This document shows positions 45,543 to 57,202 of a DNA stretch of 64,000 nucleotides, in pieces. A model generated the notes under the pieces. It ran no database searches, was not told where the DNA came from, and worked only from the letters and a program-made list of their open reading frames with translations. Each line of letters opens with the position of its first letter. Position 1 is the stretch's first letter. Made by a program: the position numbers and the translations under genes. This DNA comes from Rhodotorula mucilaginosa (lineage: Eukaryota; Basidiomycota; Microbotryomycetes; Sporidiobolales; Sporidiobolaceae), in the NCBI GenBank assembly GCA_034406715.1, contig CP137875.1, forward strand, positions 558,001 through 622,000. Direction: 5' to 3'.

Positions 45543-48505
45543 ATGTCTCTACGACGGAGAAGACCCGATCAGGCTCCAGGCGCGACTGCCGTCGACGCTG
45601 CTTCTCCCGCTACCGCTGCTGCTCGCCCACCAGCGCGCCCCACATCGTCGTCTCTGCGCTCCAATTTTCGCTGGCTCGCGCTCGTCGTGCCACTAATTCT
45701 GGCAGGCTACATCCTATCGGGACACCTCGGCCCCCGCGACCCCGACGAGCCGAAAGCCTTGCCCGCCCACTATGCCGTCTGCTCCCCGACTAGAGCCAAC
45801 TCGTCCAACATCCTCACCATGGACGAGTCGGCCGGCCTCGCTTCCCTCAAGACGCAATGCATCGTAATCAATGAAGGGATTATCGTCGGAAAAGGGACCC
45901 GGGATGAGGTCAGGCAAGAGTGGGGCGACCTTGAAACGACGGGCAAGGGCGTCGGGCGGAACGGCGGCGTCCGCATCTATTACCTCAAGCCCGGCCAGAC
46001 TCTCCTTCCCGGCTTGTGAGTAGAACCCGATTCGCTTGCGTTGTTCAATTGCCTATAACGACCGCCCCCTCGCAGGACCGACGCCCATGCCCATGTCCTC
46101 CAACAAGGCGAATCCGCTTCCGCCGTCAACCTCGTCGGCGCCACCTCGGTCAAAGAAGCCGTAGACCGGATCGCCGCTTTTGTCGAAGCGGATCCCGAAC
46201 TGCGGAACGACCGTAGTCGGTTCATTCTCGGACTCGGATGGGATCAGACAAAGTATCGCGAAACGAACGGCGCTTTCCCCACTGCCGTGAGTTTGCGAAA
46301 AAATCACGCCTTCCAGCTCTGTAACGCTGGCTGACTTTTTGAGGACCTGACAGGCCGATTTGGAGCGGGACGAGCGTCTGCGCGGCCGCCCGATCTACCT
46401 CAAGCGGATCGACGTCCATGCCTTGTGGGTCTCGCCGGCCGTTTTGGCCCTCTTGCCGCCGGATCTCCCTACAAAGGTGGAAGGTGGCGAGATAGTCCGA
46501 GACGCAGAAGGTCGACCGAGCGGGATCTTCCTCGACAACGCGATGGACTACGTCAGTGAGTCCGTCCTTCCTCCGCCGGCGGCCGTCAGGACATGCGTGC
46601 GCCAAGCGGTAGAACTGACCTGAAATCCCGTTCCAGTCGCAGTCGTCCCTCCCTGGACGACCACCTCCCGCCTGCGCTACCTCCTCTCGACCGCTCGGTC
46701 GATGCTCTCCAGCGGTCTCACCTCCGTACACGACGCGGCGCTCTCTCCCGCCGACGTCCGCTTCCTGCGCGATCTGGACCAGAAGGGCAAGCTCCCGATT
46801 CGGATTTACGGCATGGTCGGGTGCGCGCCGACGAATAGTTGGTGTGGAGAGCAAGAGGGCGTCGAGGTGTACGAGGGGGAGAAACTCATCGTTCGGTGAG
46901 TGCGAAGCTTAACCCCAGACCTCCCGTACCGTTCGAGCTCGAGACTCGCTGCAGCCTCGCAGAGAATCCTGCCCGAATGGTGTAGGAATGGTTTGCGTCG
47001 TTACTCATGCTCCTCGGGAATACAGCGCGGCCAAGATCTTTACCGACGGCGCTCTCGGCTCCTGGGGCGCAGCCATGCACGAGCCCTACTCCGGTTTGTT
47101 CCTTTCTTCTCCGCCTCATCTTTAGCTACGGGATACTGACTGCCTGTTGCTTATGACTTGGCGATATCTCCCCAGACGCTGCCGACAAGAGGGGTTTCCT
47201 GATCACGCCTGAAGATGAACTGCGCGAGCTGATGGGCAAGGTGAGACTCGATACGCGCGTACGACTTTTTGAACAGTCCGAGGCAATTTGCTGATACTCT
47301 GTACGCTTTCTATAGTGGGTTAAAAAGGTAAAAGCGGTGTTCAAATAGCCGAACACTCGCAGCTGCCTGCTGGATCGAGAACTGAAGCTGACGCCTCTTG
47401 AGTGCCCGCCCACTCGTACAGGGTTTCCAACTCTGCTCTCACGGGATCGGTGACCGCGCCAACACGGTCGTGTTGGACATCTACGAGTCGCTCTTGCGGA
47501 ACATGACCTTCTCGCAAGGTCGAGATGGCCACGACGACGCAGAGGTGCGCAAGACGCAGAGTGAGGTCAAGTGGCGAGTCGAGCATGCGCAGATCTTGGT
47601 GAGTCAATCGTCCTTGGGCTGTTCTGCGAGTCGGGAGCGTCTCGAGATGGCGGGTCTGACGTGGGGTTTGTGGATGCAGCGATTGGAAGATATCGAAAGG
47701 ATGGGCCGGCTCGGCATCATCGCTTCGTTCCAGCCTACGCACGGTGCGTCTTATTCGACTTACTGGTTACATATCTTTTCAGCTATGATGGCTGACCTGT
47801 CTGGCCTTTCTACAGCTACGAGCGACATGGGGTATGCAGAGAAGAGGATTGGGTCGGAACGCATCAAGGGCGCTTACGCTTGGCGCAGCTTACTCGAGTG
47901 AGTCTACGCTTGGCAAGCGATCAGCGAAGGCACCTTTGAACACCACATACTCTCAGGAGATCGGAAGCAGTTTTACCCGTGAGCTGACTCGTCCGTCGAC
48001 CGCGCAGGTCCGGCGCTCCTTTCGCGCTCGGATCCGACTTCCCGGTCGAGGGCGTCAATCCACTTGAGGGGATGTACGCCGCCGTCACGCGCAAGTGGGC
48101 AGACGGCAACAGCCCGCACGGTGTCGATGGCTGGTGAGCCGGAGGGTCCCTCATTCGTCCTTTGGCCGAGAAAGAGATTATCTGACCATTGGGTGTCGGT
48201 TCCATGGGACGTCTTTGCCTCGCAGGTACCCGGAAGAACGCCTGACCATGATGGAAACCTTGCGAGGCTTCACGACTGCAGCAGCGCACGCGACGATCGG
48301 TTCGTTTGCCTCTCAAGCCGGCACGCTCCGCGTCGGTTCGTTTGCCGATTTCGTCGTCGTCGACGGCGACCCGCTCCAACTCGGTACGGCCCCACTCGAG
48401 GGAGAGTCGTCGGCGCGGCGGAAGGAACGAGAGGCAAAGCTGCGCGGGATGACAGTCCTCACTACGGTCGTCGGTGGGAAAGCCGTTTGGGGACGTGGAC
48501 TCTGA
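45543..48505 (+). CDS. Membrane-anchored amidohydrolase (YtcJ / amidohydrolase family 3)
   Basis: Metal-dependent hydrolase of unknown substrate, 672 residues. Twelve exons: 45543-46015, 46076-46286, 46354-46555, 46637-46895, 47026-47093, 47176-47240, 47316-47327 (12 nt, WVKK), 47422-47598, 47680-47743, 47816-47897, 48008-48133, 48226-48505. The basic N-terminus is followed by one membrane segment (WLALVVPLILAGYIL, about residues 44-58), then the catalytic domain. Topology would be type II, with the enzyme in the secretory lumen or outside (inference). Metal and active-site elements: TDAHAHV (HxH), KIFTDGALGSWGAA (bridging Lys), SHGIGDRAN, WRVEHAQIL and FALGSDFPVEGVNP (catalytic Asp). The C-terminal FADFVVVDGDPL strand closes the amidohydrolase beta-sandwich. 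Fungal YtcJ-like proteins are poorly characterised, so no reaction is assigned. Confidence 0.88.
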
Positions 48506-49414
48506 TGATTCGCTCGAGTACTCCGATTCTTGCGTATGGAGGAGGCAAAAAAAGAGGGATGACCCCAACCACCAATTGCAAACGCAACAGTATATATGCT
48601 CTTTTGGTGCTCACTTTGGGCAGCAAACTTGCTGCGGCGGCGGTTACGTAACGTCGAGATCAGCAGCATGTGGTGAGCTCGAGCTCAACCTCCGCGTCCT
48701 GGCTCCATTGAGACTTCTCTAGGACCGGATCTCAGTAATTCCGTGACTGTTGAACTAGATTGCGCCGTGGAAGAGCATTGCGCGAGTGTAGCGAGATCGT
48801 AAAGATTTTCAAGGACCCTTGTCTCAGCGCCGCGTGTTGCCCCGGACGACGGTGGGGTCGTGCGGTTGAGACGTCTGGCCCCTTTACACATACGCCGACT
48901 GGACTGGACTGCACTGGCTGCACACTCACTCCTTAGGATCGCGTCTCTCCGCCCAGCGACCGTCTCGCCGTTTGTCGACGCCCTTGTCCTCGTCCGCCTG
49001 AGCGTCGCTTCACCGCCTCGTTGCTCACTGACCGCCCTCGCTATCCGCCTCATCCGACGAGCGAACGACGCGTCGTTCCGAGGTACATAAGCGTAGGGAA
49101 AGCTGCGTGAGTACACTGACCAAGGCGGCTCGCAGTCGAGCGAGCTGAGCGGCGACGTCAACAATCCTCTGATCCAACTTTGGTCCCCTCGACGCAGGAA
49201 ACTCTGCATACTCGAGGCACGCTTGACGACAGGCTCGCCACGCGTCTATCCTTCCCCGCGTGCAACCGGACGGGCCTCGGGCACGCAACGCACGCTCGTT
49301 CGTGACATCTCCGCCGACCATCCTTGTCGATCCCTGCGGCACGCGACACCTCGTCGTCTCCCTCCCTTTTCCACGCCCAATCTATCTATCCGCCGTTGAG
49401 AGGAAGAAGGCGAC
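48506..49414. other. Intergenic region, nothing recognised
   Basis: About 0.9 kb between two same-strand genes. It holds the amidohydrolase 3' UTR and the CSC1 promoter/5' UTR. Pyrimidine-rich sequence (49290-49390) precedes the CSC1 ATG. No RNA gene or repeat is seen. Confidence 0.5.
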
Positions 49415-52400
49415 ATGTCACAGGCGGGAGATGCCACGGTGGATCTCATCAACTCGTTCAATGAGAAGATCTCCAAGGTCGCACCCGGCGCCGTCGGAAT
49501 CCAGTTGGGCTTGATGGCCGCCGTGGGAGTCGCGTGCCTCTGCGCCTTCTCGGTCCTCCGACCCAATAACTCGGTCGTCTACCAGCCCAAAGTCAAATAC
49601 GCGACCGACGAGAAACGGCCGCCGAGAATCGGAAAGGGCTTGTTCGACTGGGTCGCGCCCGTCCTCCAGGTCGGCGAGCAGGAAATGATGCGCCTGATCG
49701 GTCTCGACGCAGTCGCCTACCTCCGCTTCCTCCGCATGTGCCGGAACCGTGCGTATCAAGCTGTCCCTTGCGATGCCGTGATAGTCGAGCTTGTCTCCTG
49801 ACCACCGCGCGCGTCCCCATCCAAACAGTCTTTATCTGCGCCGCGCTGCTCACCTGCGCCGTCCTGATTCCCATCAACGTCGTATACAATATCCGCAACG
49901 TCCCGAGCTCGAACCGGAACGCCCTCTTGATGCTCACGATGACGCAGGTCAAGGGCAACTGGCTTTGGTGAGTCTGCCTTTTCAGGCTCCGGGTCTCGGT
50001 AGCTCCCCTCGCAGGTCTGCGTACGCAAATGCTGACATTCGAAGTGAACAGGGCTCATGCGGTCATGACCTATGTCATCACCGGCATGGCGTTCTTCTTC
50101 ATCTGGCGAAACTACTCGGTGAGCATCTTACCTCCGGGCGTGAAAGCTTTCACTGACCAGCGCCCGTACCGTAGGCAATCGTCAAGCTCCGTTGGCAGTG
50201 GTTCCGGTCGCCCGCGTACCAGGACATGCTCTACGCTCGTTCGCTCATGGTACGTCTCGCCGTTTGCATCCCGCTGCCCTGCCCTTCAGCACCAACTGAC
50301 CACACCGCGTGCAGATCACTCAAGTCGGCAAGAAATATCAAACCGACGCCGGCCTCCACAGTCTCCTGCTCAATCTCAACATCCCGTATCCGACCTCGGC
50401 AGTTCACATCGGTCGTCGTGTCGGCGCCCTGCCCGAACTCGTCAAGAAGCACAACGAGACGGTGAAGGAACTCGAAGAGGTCTTGACGAGGTATTTCAAG
50501 GACCCGAATCGCTTGCCGAGCAAACGACCGACGAAGCGGATCGGGGGGTGGATGGGAATGGGAGGCAACAAGGTCGACGCGAGTGAGTCTCTCCCCTTCA
50601 TGCGGCGCACTTTTCTCCCGGTTGGTAGCCCTCGTGACTGACTGAACTCTGTACGCTCAGTCGACTACCTCACCGAAAAGATCAAGCGGTACGAGCAGCG
50701 AGTCGAGGTGAGCTTTGTCCGAGTTCGATCGAGCGCACAGGAACGCAGACATCAAGCCTGACACCCCCATTTGACTATACAGGCCACTCGCAGTCAGATC
50801 CACGAGCGCAAAGCCGAGAACTATGGATTCGCCTCTTTCGAGTCGGTACCGTACGCTCACATCGTGGCCAAGACGCTGCGGGGCAAGCGGAAGCAGGGCG
50901 CCCATTTCGACCTCGCGCCTCAGTGAGTCCCGTCAACGGCGGGGGAGGGAGGATCTTTGAACGCTACCTGACGTCGCACCCTCGTTGTACAGGCCCAAGG
51001 ATATTCAGTGGGACAACTTGAACATGGGCGACGCCGCGCGCATGAAGAACAAGTTCTTCGGCGGCATCTTGCTCGTGTTGCTCTGCGGCTTCTACATCAT
51101 CCCGCTCGTCGCCGTCGCGCTCCTCGCCAACTTGGCTGCTCTGTACGTTACACTTCGGTCTCGCACGGCGAACAACAGAGGCTTTGGCGCCTTGCTGACT
51201 GTGCCTTCGACTCGTGTGGCTTCGGATCGCAGATCTGCTTACGTCGGGTTCATCAACACCTGGGTCAATGACTATCAATGGACGTTCTCGGCATTCGTCG
51301 GTACGTTGATCAAAATTTCGTACTCTTCCGCCAGTCTTTCGCACGTGTGTCAGGGTACTGATCAAGTCTTCTTTCCTTCGCCTTCAGGTGTGGTCCCTCC
51401 GATCCTCACGCTCTTGCTGCAGATGATCCTCCCGATGATCATCCGGTGCGTTGACGAGACGAGTTGGTGGAGGAGCCAAAAGCCTGATGACTGACCTATT
51501 CTGCCATGTCGCGCAGCTGGATCGCTTCGCTCCAAGGCACGACGACGCACACGCAGGCCGACCGCATCGTCACTGCGCGGTACTCGGCGTTCTTGTTCAT
51601 CACCCAGTTCATCATCTTTTCGCTCCTCGGTGTCCTCGTGCAGATCAGTGAGTTTGACGGAAGAGGGGAATCTCCGCCAAGATCACAAAAAGCGGTCAAG
51701 CTGATGATCCACTCTCCCCTTTCCAGTCTCTCGAGTCGTCGTCGATATCCAAGAACGCGCTTCGGTCTCGAAGGTCCTCTCGTTCCTCGCGACGATCCCC
51801 GACCAGCTTCAATATACATACATGGTCCAGTCGAACTATTGGCTCACGATTATGCCCCTTCGTGGAGCATCGGCCTGCTTCGACCTCGCCCAGCTCCTTT
51901 CGCTCTTCATCATCTGGATCAAGACTCGTTTGTTTGGTCGGACGCCACGCGAGATCCGCGAAGCGACCAAGCCGCCTTACTTTGACTTCCCGGTCTACTA
52001 CTCGAACCACCTCCTAATCGTCGCCGTCGTTTTCGCCTACGCCCCACTCGCGCCGCTGGTCGCCGCGTTCGGAGCTAGCGTCTTTGCCGTCTCGTACTAC
52101 GTCTACAAGTACCAGAACTTGTATGTCTCGGTCCCGCGGACCGAGACGGGCGGTCGACTCTGGAACGTCGTCATCAACCGCATGTTGACGGCTATCGTGA
52201 GTCGGAATCCGCATACTCGGGCAGAGGTTAACACATTTGCCACGCGCAGGCACTGACGAACGTGTTCCCGCAGGTTCTCATGCATCTGTTCATGGCTGTC
52301 TCGATCGGACTCCAGTCCAACTGGTTCTACGCCATCGCGCTGTAAGTCATGCTTTGCACTCTTTGCACTCTATCAACCGCACAGGATTCCGGACTGCGCC

Positions 52401-53711
52401 GGACATAGAGAGCTAATTGCCTGGTCGGCGATTTGCAGCGCCCCGCCCGCCATCTCTGTCGCCATCTTCAAGGTCATCCTCGTACGCCAATTCGACGATC
52501 GCTTCCGGTGGTACATTCCCAGCGAAGCAGAAATGGCCGAAGTGCACATGCATCACGCCGATGCGCGCAAGAACCGCCTCCAGAAGCGGTTCGGCCACGA
52601 CGCGCTTTCGGAACCTCTTTACACACCCATGCTGCACAAGAACGTTCAGCACCTGCTTCCGACCATGTACGTTCCTTCCCCCCGAGACTGCGCCCGGATC
52701 CCTTTTCTCCCCTGTGCTGACTGACAAGTTTCACCGTGGTGCCCTGGCAGCTACAACGGCCGTATCGAGCACGGGGAGGCCAAGTTCGAAGGCAAGACGG
52801 TCGAGCAGAACACGGCCGGCGGTCTCACCTTCGCTATGCTCGAGGCGCACGATCTCGCGGTCGACCGATCGCAGTACCTGCGCGAGCGAGACGAGGACGA
52901 GATGACGATCTCGACCGCCACTGCGCTCGGGCGGCGGCAGGGTCCGCAGAGCGTGGCCGGTACGGAAGCCGACGACTATTTCTCGGGTGCCCGCGCCGAG
53001 TACCTCAAGCACGGCATGTACCCGAGCCAGTCGAGCTCGCCCTTCAACCCCGGCACGCCCGACGAGCTGCCGGTCGAACTGCAGCAAATGCCGACGTACG
53101 ACGACACGACTCCCGGATCGTTCTACGCCCTCGGTGGTCGCAACACGCCGAACGCGTCGACGGAGCACCTCATCAACCCGGTCGCGCAGTACCCGCCGTC
53201 GTACTCGTCTCCTCGACAGGGCTACCCCGGACACGGGCGCGGTTCGTCCGGATCGCCTCGCATCGGCGCTGACGGTCGTCAGCATCAGCCGAACGCGAGC
53301 CAATCGTCCTTGGGCAGCGTGCCCGGAGCCGCTTACTACGCCCAACCGGCCGAGATGGCTCAGTACGGTTTGCCGCGACCCGACTCGCGACAGGCCGTTT
53401 ACGGCGGCGCCGATTTCGGACGGAGGACGACCCCGCAGAGCGATACTTGGCAGCCCTACCCTCCTGCCGGACCTGGCCAGCCTTACGGAGCGCCCGCGGC
53501 CGGAAGGCAACAAGGGTCCAGGCAAGGTACGCTGAACTACCCGTTGGCGACTGCGGCGAACGCTCCTGCTCGCGGCCCTGTCGGCGGGGCAGCCAACGCT
53601 TCCATCGACGCTTACGACTTTGCCGGACCTGCGGAATACGCTCCCCTCGACGTCGCGGGGGAAAGTACGGATCATCTGCCTCGGCAGGCACCACCACCCT
53701 CGAGGCGGTAG
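49415..53711 (+). CDS. CSC1/OSCA-type calcium-permeable stress-gated cation channel
   Basis: Multi-pass plasma-membrane channel of the RSN1_7TM/DUF221 family, opened by membrane tension or osmotic shock in studied members. Fifteen exons: 49415-49748, 49829-49967, 50052-50118, 50175-50249, 50315-50582, 50661-50707, 50783-50922, 50993-51142, 51233-51300, 51388-51445, 51517-51647, 51727-52196, 52274-52341, 52439-52666, 52751-53711 (1067 residues). The first helix is GLMAAVGVACLCAFSVL. RPNNSVVYQPKVKY and the VFICAALLTCAVLIPINVVY region follow. Cytosolic loop 2 has TARSLMITQVGKKYQ-like sequence and a coiled part (VKKHNETVKELEEVLTRYF). PKDIQWDNLNMG precedes the 7TM core, with VPPILTLLLQMILPMIIRW and PVYYSNHLLIVAVVFAYAPL. 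A Tyr/Pro/Ser-rich cytosolic tail of about 320 residues is a likely phosphorylation region (inference). All phases agree. Confidence 0.94.
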
Positions 53712-56700
53712 ATCATCGCCTCCGCCGACCTGCCCTTTCCCCACTCGCGCCGCGGCCCACCAACCTCGTCCTCCTTAATTCACGAAGTTCTCCTCACCTG
53801 ACGTCCACCCCCACCCTTTCAGCAATCCATTTGCATGTTTCGCGCCTCGCCTCGTCGAGCGGGAACCCGAGCCGTGCTTACAGACACTTTCATTCGATTC
53901 CTCCACGAGATTTGTACACATCCAAACGCCCCGCCACGCCCACGTCTTTGTAGATTTCTCCATTTTTAAAGTGTAGCGTCCCTTTCCTCCATTTGTGGGC
54001 TTGGGTACTGCCGGGAGGTTGCGGTACAAGTTCGTTCCGGAAGGGAGATCTCGGAGCCGCCGCTTCGATCGCTTGGAGGTCCCGTCGGCTGATCTGGAAC
54101 TCCGCAGTAGCTCTCAATACAGGACTGCCTTTACAGTAAGTGGATAAGGCTCCGTGAGCACACATACAGGGTCACGTGAAAGTGGGCGTGGGTGCGCAGG
54201 CGTCCGCAGATCTGCAGAACGACGCCACCGGCGAGGGGAAAAGAGGGCCCTCGCATCCGGTACGCTTTCGCTCGTGCACAGTAGTCGACTCCGACAGACT
54301 ATTTGGAAAGATGCTCCGCCCCAGGCAGCTACAGCTGGATCAAGCATTGCTTGCGAGTCGAAGCGGTTTGCATGAGCGAAGAGATTTGCCATTTGCATCC
54401 GCGGGGGATACTGTGCCTCGTAGAGCCCGAGGCGCGGGGGATACTGTGCTTCGTAGAGCCGTAGCGAGGTACAGTCCACGGCCAAGTACATATGTAGAGC
54501 ACGGCGATCGACAATGCGAGCATATGCACGAGAGGGAACATCGGCCCGAAGAAAGGAATTGATTGCTCCCGCCAACGTCGAAAACCGCTTGCGCCTCTTT
54601 GAGCATGTCGATAAAAGCGCCGGTATGCACAAATGGAGAGCGCTGCTGAATCAAAGCCGTCCGTGAGAGCCTATCCTTTCTAGAGCTCCTGCCGCCGCCG
54701 ACGCCAAGCTCGCTCTCGTCCGCCACAAAGCCTGGTCCCGCGCCATCCGAAGTCTGAACGCGACGGTGCACTGACGTCCGGTGTCGAGGTCGGCTCGCGC
54801 AGCTTCGAATCGCCCAGCGTTCGGCCTCGCCTGAGCATCGAGAGGGAGAATACGAGCAAGGAAAGCGACGGAAAACTGGCTCGCGTCGCGACGTGACGAG
54901 CCTCGCATCTCGATGCCCGTGCCATATCCTCTGACGACGGACACGGTCGCAGGGCGGACACCGCAGCTCTACCTCGACTCGCCGAGAGGGAGCGCAGCTG
55001 GAGTCGACTGTAGGGCAGAGGGATCCATGCCGAGTGAGGGTGTCGTTGCTTGAGCTTGTCTGGCGCAGGGGGGGAGCTGCGACAGTAGTGCTCGCACCCG
55101 CTGTCGAGTCGCACAAAGCAACGCCTCCTCCACTCGATAGCATCGGCTCTGTGCAGAGAGGCAACTACCTCTGTACTCCGATAGTCGATTCTTCTGCGAT
55201 TTGGAAACGAGTAGAAGAGTGACGAGCGTCGTCCAAAAGCGGCCTAAAGTCGTATAAGCTACAAGGGTCCTGCAGTCTTCCTCTTGTGCAGACTGGCTAT
55301 TCCAGCGTGCGCCTGGGATCATATAGTCCGGGTGCCGTGAAGCTCACGACGTCGTGCAGCGTGAGAAGGCCATCCGTGCTCACGCGCACTTTCGCCGTTT
55401 GCGGGCGGATCCTGCTCTCCTGTGCGTATATCGAGCTCGGCATTTCCTCGAGAGAACACTGCAGAGGCTGTTCTCCTCGCCTCCGGGTGTCCGCGGTTGC
55501 GCCCGCGCGATTCCGAGGTGCTGGCAAGTCAGCCACCCCCCTCCGCTTTTTTCCGTCATCATCGGTTTGAGTCTTCTCGGACGGAGGTCATGATTACTGA
55601 CTACTTTGTGCGTAGTCTTGGCTACAGAGAGAGATGAAACACAGTCATTGCGTGGAATTGCGTACGCGAGAGAGGAGAGACAGATTCGGAGAGGCGGCGT
55701 ACTTCCGAAGCGGGAAGGAGGACAAACGTCAAGCCATCCTTTCGGACTGGGGGATGGCCAGCGTAGAGGGAACGATGGCTCGCCGGTTTAACTATGGTGG
55801 TCGGGGCCTTAGAGCGTCAGCCGGGGATAACACTGTAGACCTGCTTGTCCGGAGCTGATCGACGAGAGTAATGGCAAAGTTGAGCGTTTCATCAGGTGGC
55901 ACCTCGGCGGGCCAGACCTCTCAGCTCCCGACTGACGGGCCTCGTCCCAGTTCAGTGTCCCGAGTGCGTTCAGCTGGACGCGCAAGATCAGCAAAGGCTC
56001 CGCTCGAAACCCTTACGTTTTGCACGAACGAAGAGAAGCGTTGAGCGCGAATGGGTCGAAGAGCGAAATCGCGTCCAACTCGGGAGTGCACGGACGGACG
56101 CTCCTTCTGGGGGGATAAAGGCGGCATACCGTTGCCGGACTCGCGGGCAATACTGTTCCTTATACCTTGCTTGCCTGCGCAGAAGAGCAAGTTCGAAGCG
56201 GAACGGCGAGCCGCGTTTGGAGCTTGGTCAGGAACAACCGCCTCAAGCTGTCGAGGTGCGAAGAGCGGGGCGCTCTCGCGCCGCGGCGGCCATGTTGCCA
56301 TCCCGTGCCATCCCGTTTCAGGAGCTCGCGAGCAGGGAACCTGGAGCGCAAACCGCACCAGCGCGGCATTTTGGCGTCGAGATTCGCCAAGGTCGCTTGG
56401 ATGCAAGCAACGCCCTCTTGGTTGTCTGAACCCAGCTCTACTGTATCGCACGGACACCTTGTTTGGTCCAAGATTACGCGTCGACGACCGGTTCCTCTTC
56501 GTTTGGGAAGTTGTGTAAAGGAGGCCTGAGCGTGAGGACAAGGACAAAGCTTTTGAAACGGTGAATTTGATTGTCTTGACTTGACTGACTTGACGAGTCC
56601 GGGGATGCGGCAGCTAGCAGCCAGCTCGAGGGCGCGATACAGGCCACCAAGAGAGCAGAGCTGTCGTCCCGGATCCGGACGAGTTGCACGGGAGCTCCTC

Positions 56701-57202
56701 GAGGAAGAGGCGAGCGAGGGAGGCTCGCGCCTCCCCTGCGCGGGCGGGGTGGAATGGCTGGCAGAAATTGGGTGTGAATGGCTGGCTGAAACCGGATAGA
56801 GTTTTCGGAACCCGCGTTTGGAGACCCGATTGAGGAGTGATCGGCAGACATAATTTCTTGTTCCGCAGTTCTGGCCGAGCCGTGCGTGCGGATCAGCGGG
56901 TGCGCGCGTGAGTTGGAACTCGCTTTCATCGCCCCCCGCGAAGCCCTTGTCTCGTCTCCTCGACTCAGCCCACCGTCGTCGTCAAATCTCTTGCGACCTT
57001 GTATAGACAGCTGTGCTGCTATCTGGTTCCTCTGTCTCTGTATCGTCCCTTTTGCTGTGCCGTGTCTCCTTCCGTCTCCCGTCTCGCGCCGCCCCGACCT
57101 CGCTCGACTCTCTTGACGCCCGACTCCGATCCGTCCAGACTGTCCGACCCACTCTCTCTAGACGGACCGATTCGGCGGGCGAGCGAACCAGACGAGGGGG
57201 GA
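53712..57202. other. Long intergenic region (about 3.5 kb) upstream of the kinase
   Basis: Open frames of up to 274 codons on the minus strand (54340-55164) and about 178 codons on the plus strand (55896-56429) show Arg/Ser-rich, motif-free translations, so I did not call them. A 27-bp direct repeat lies at 54401-54460. The last 200 bp before 57203 are pyrimidine-rich and probably 5' UTR of the kinase. Confidence 0.5.
54401..54460. repeat. 27-bp direct repeat, two copies
   Basis: Bases 54401-54427 recur at 54434-54460 with one C/T difference; the copies are 33 bp apart start to start. The repeat lies in the non-coding spacer. It could be a small tandem duplication or a repeated binding site. 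Confidence 0.75.

Noticed and set aside
54340-55164. 274-codon minus-strand open frame in the kinase upstream region
   Set aside because: Its translation is Arg/Ser/Cys-rich without any motif, has poor third-position GC bias and spans the 27-bp repeat. It looks like chance openness at high GC.
55896-56518. Overlapping plus-strand open frames of about 155-178 codons
   Set aside because: Several frames and the opposite strand are equally open, with no splice-coherent extension and no family motif.
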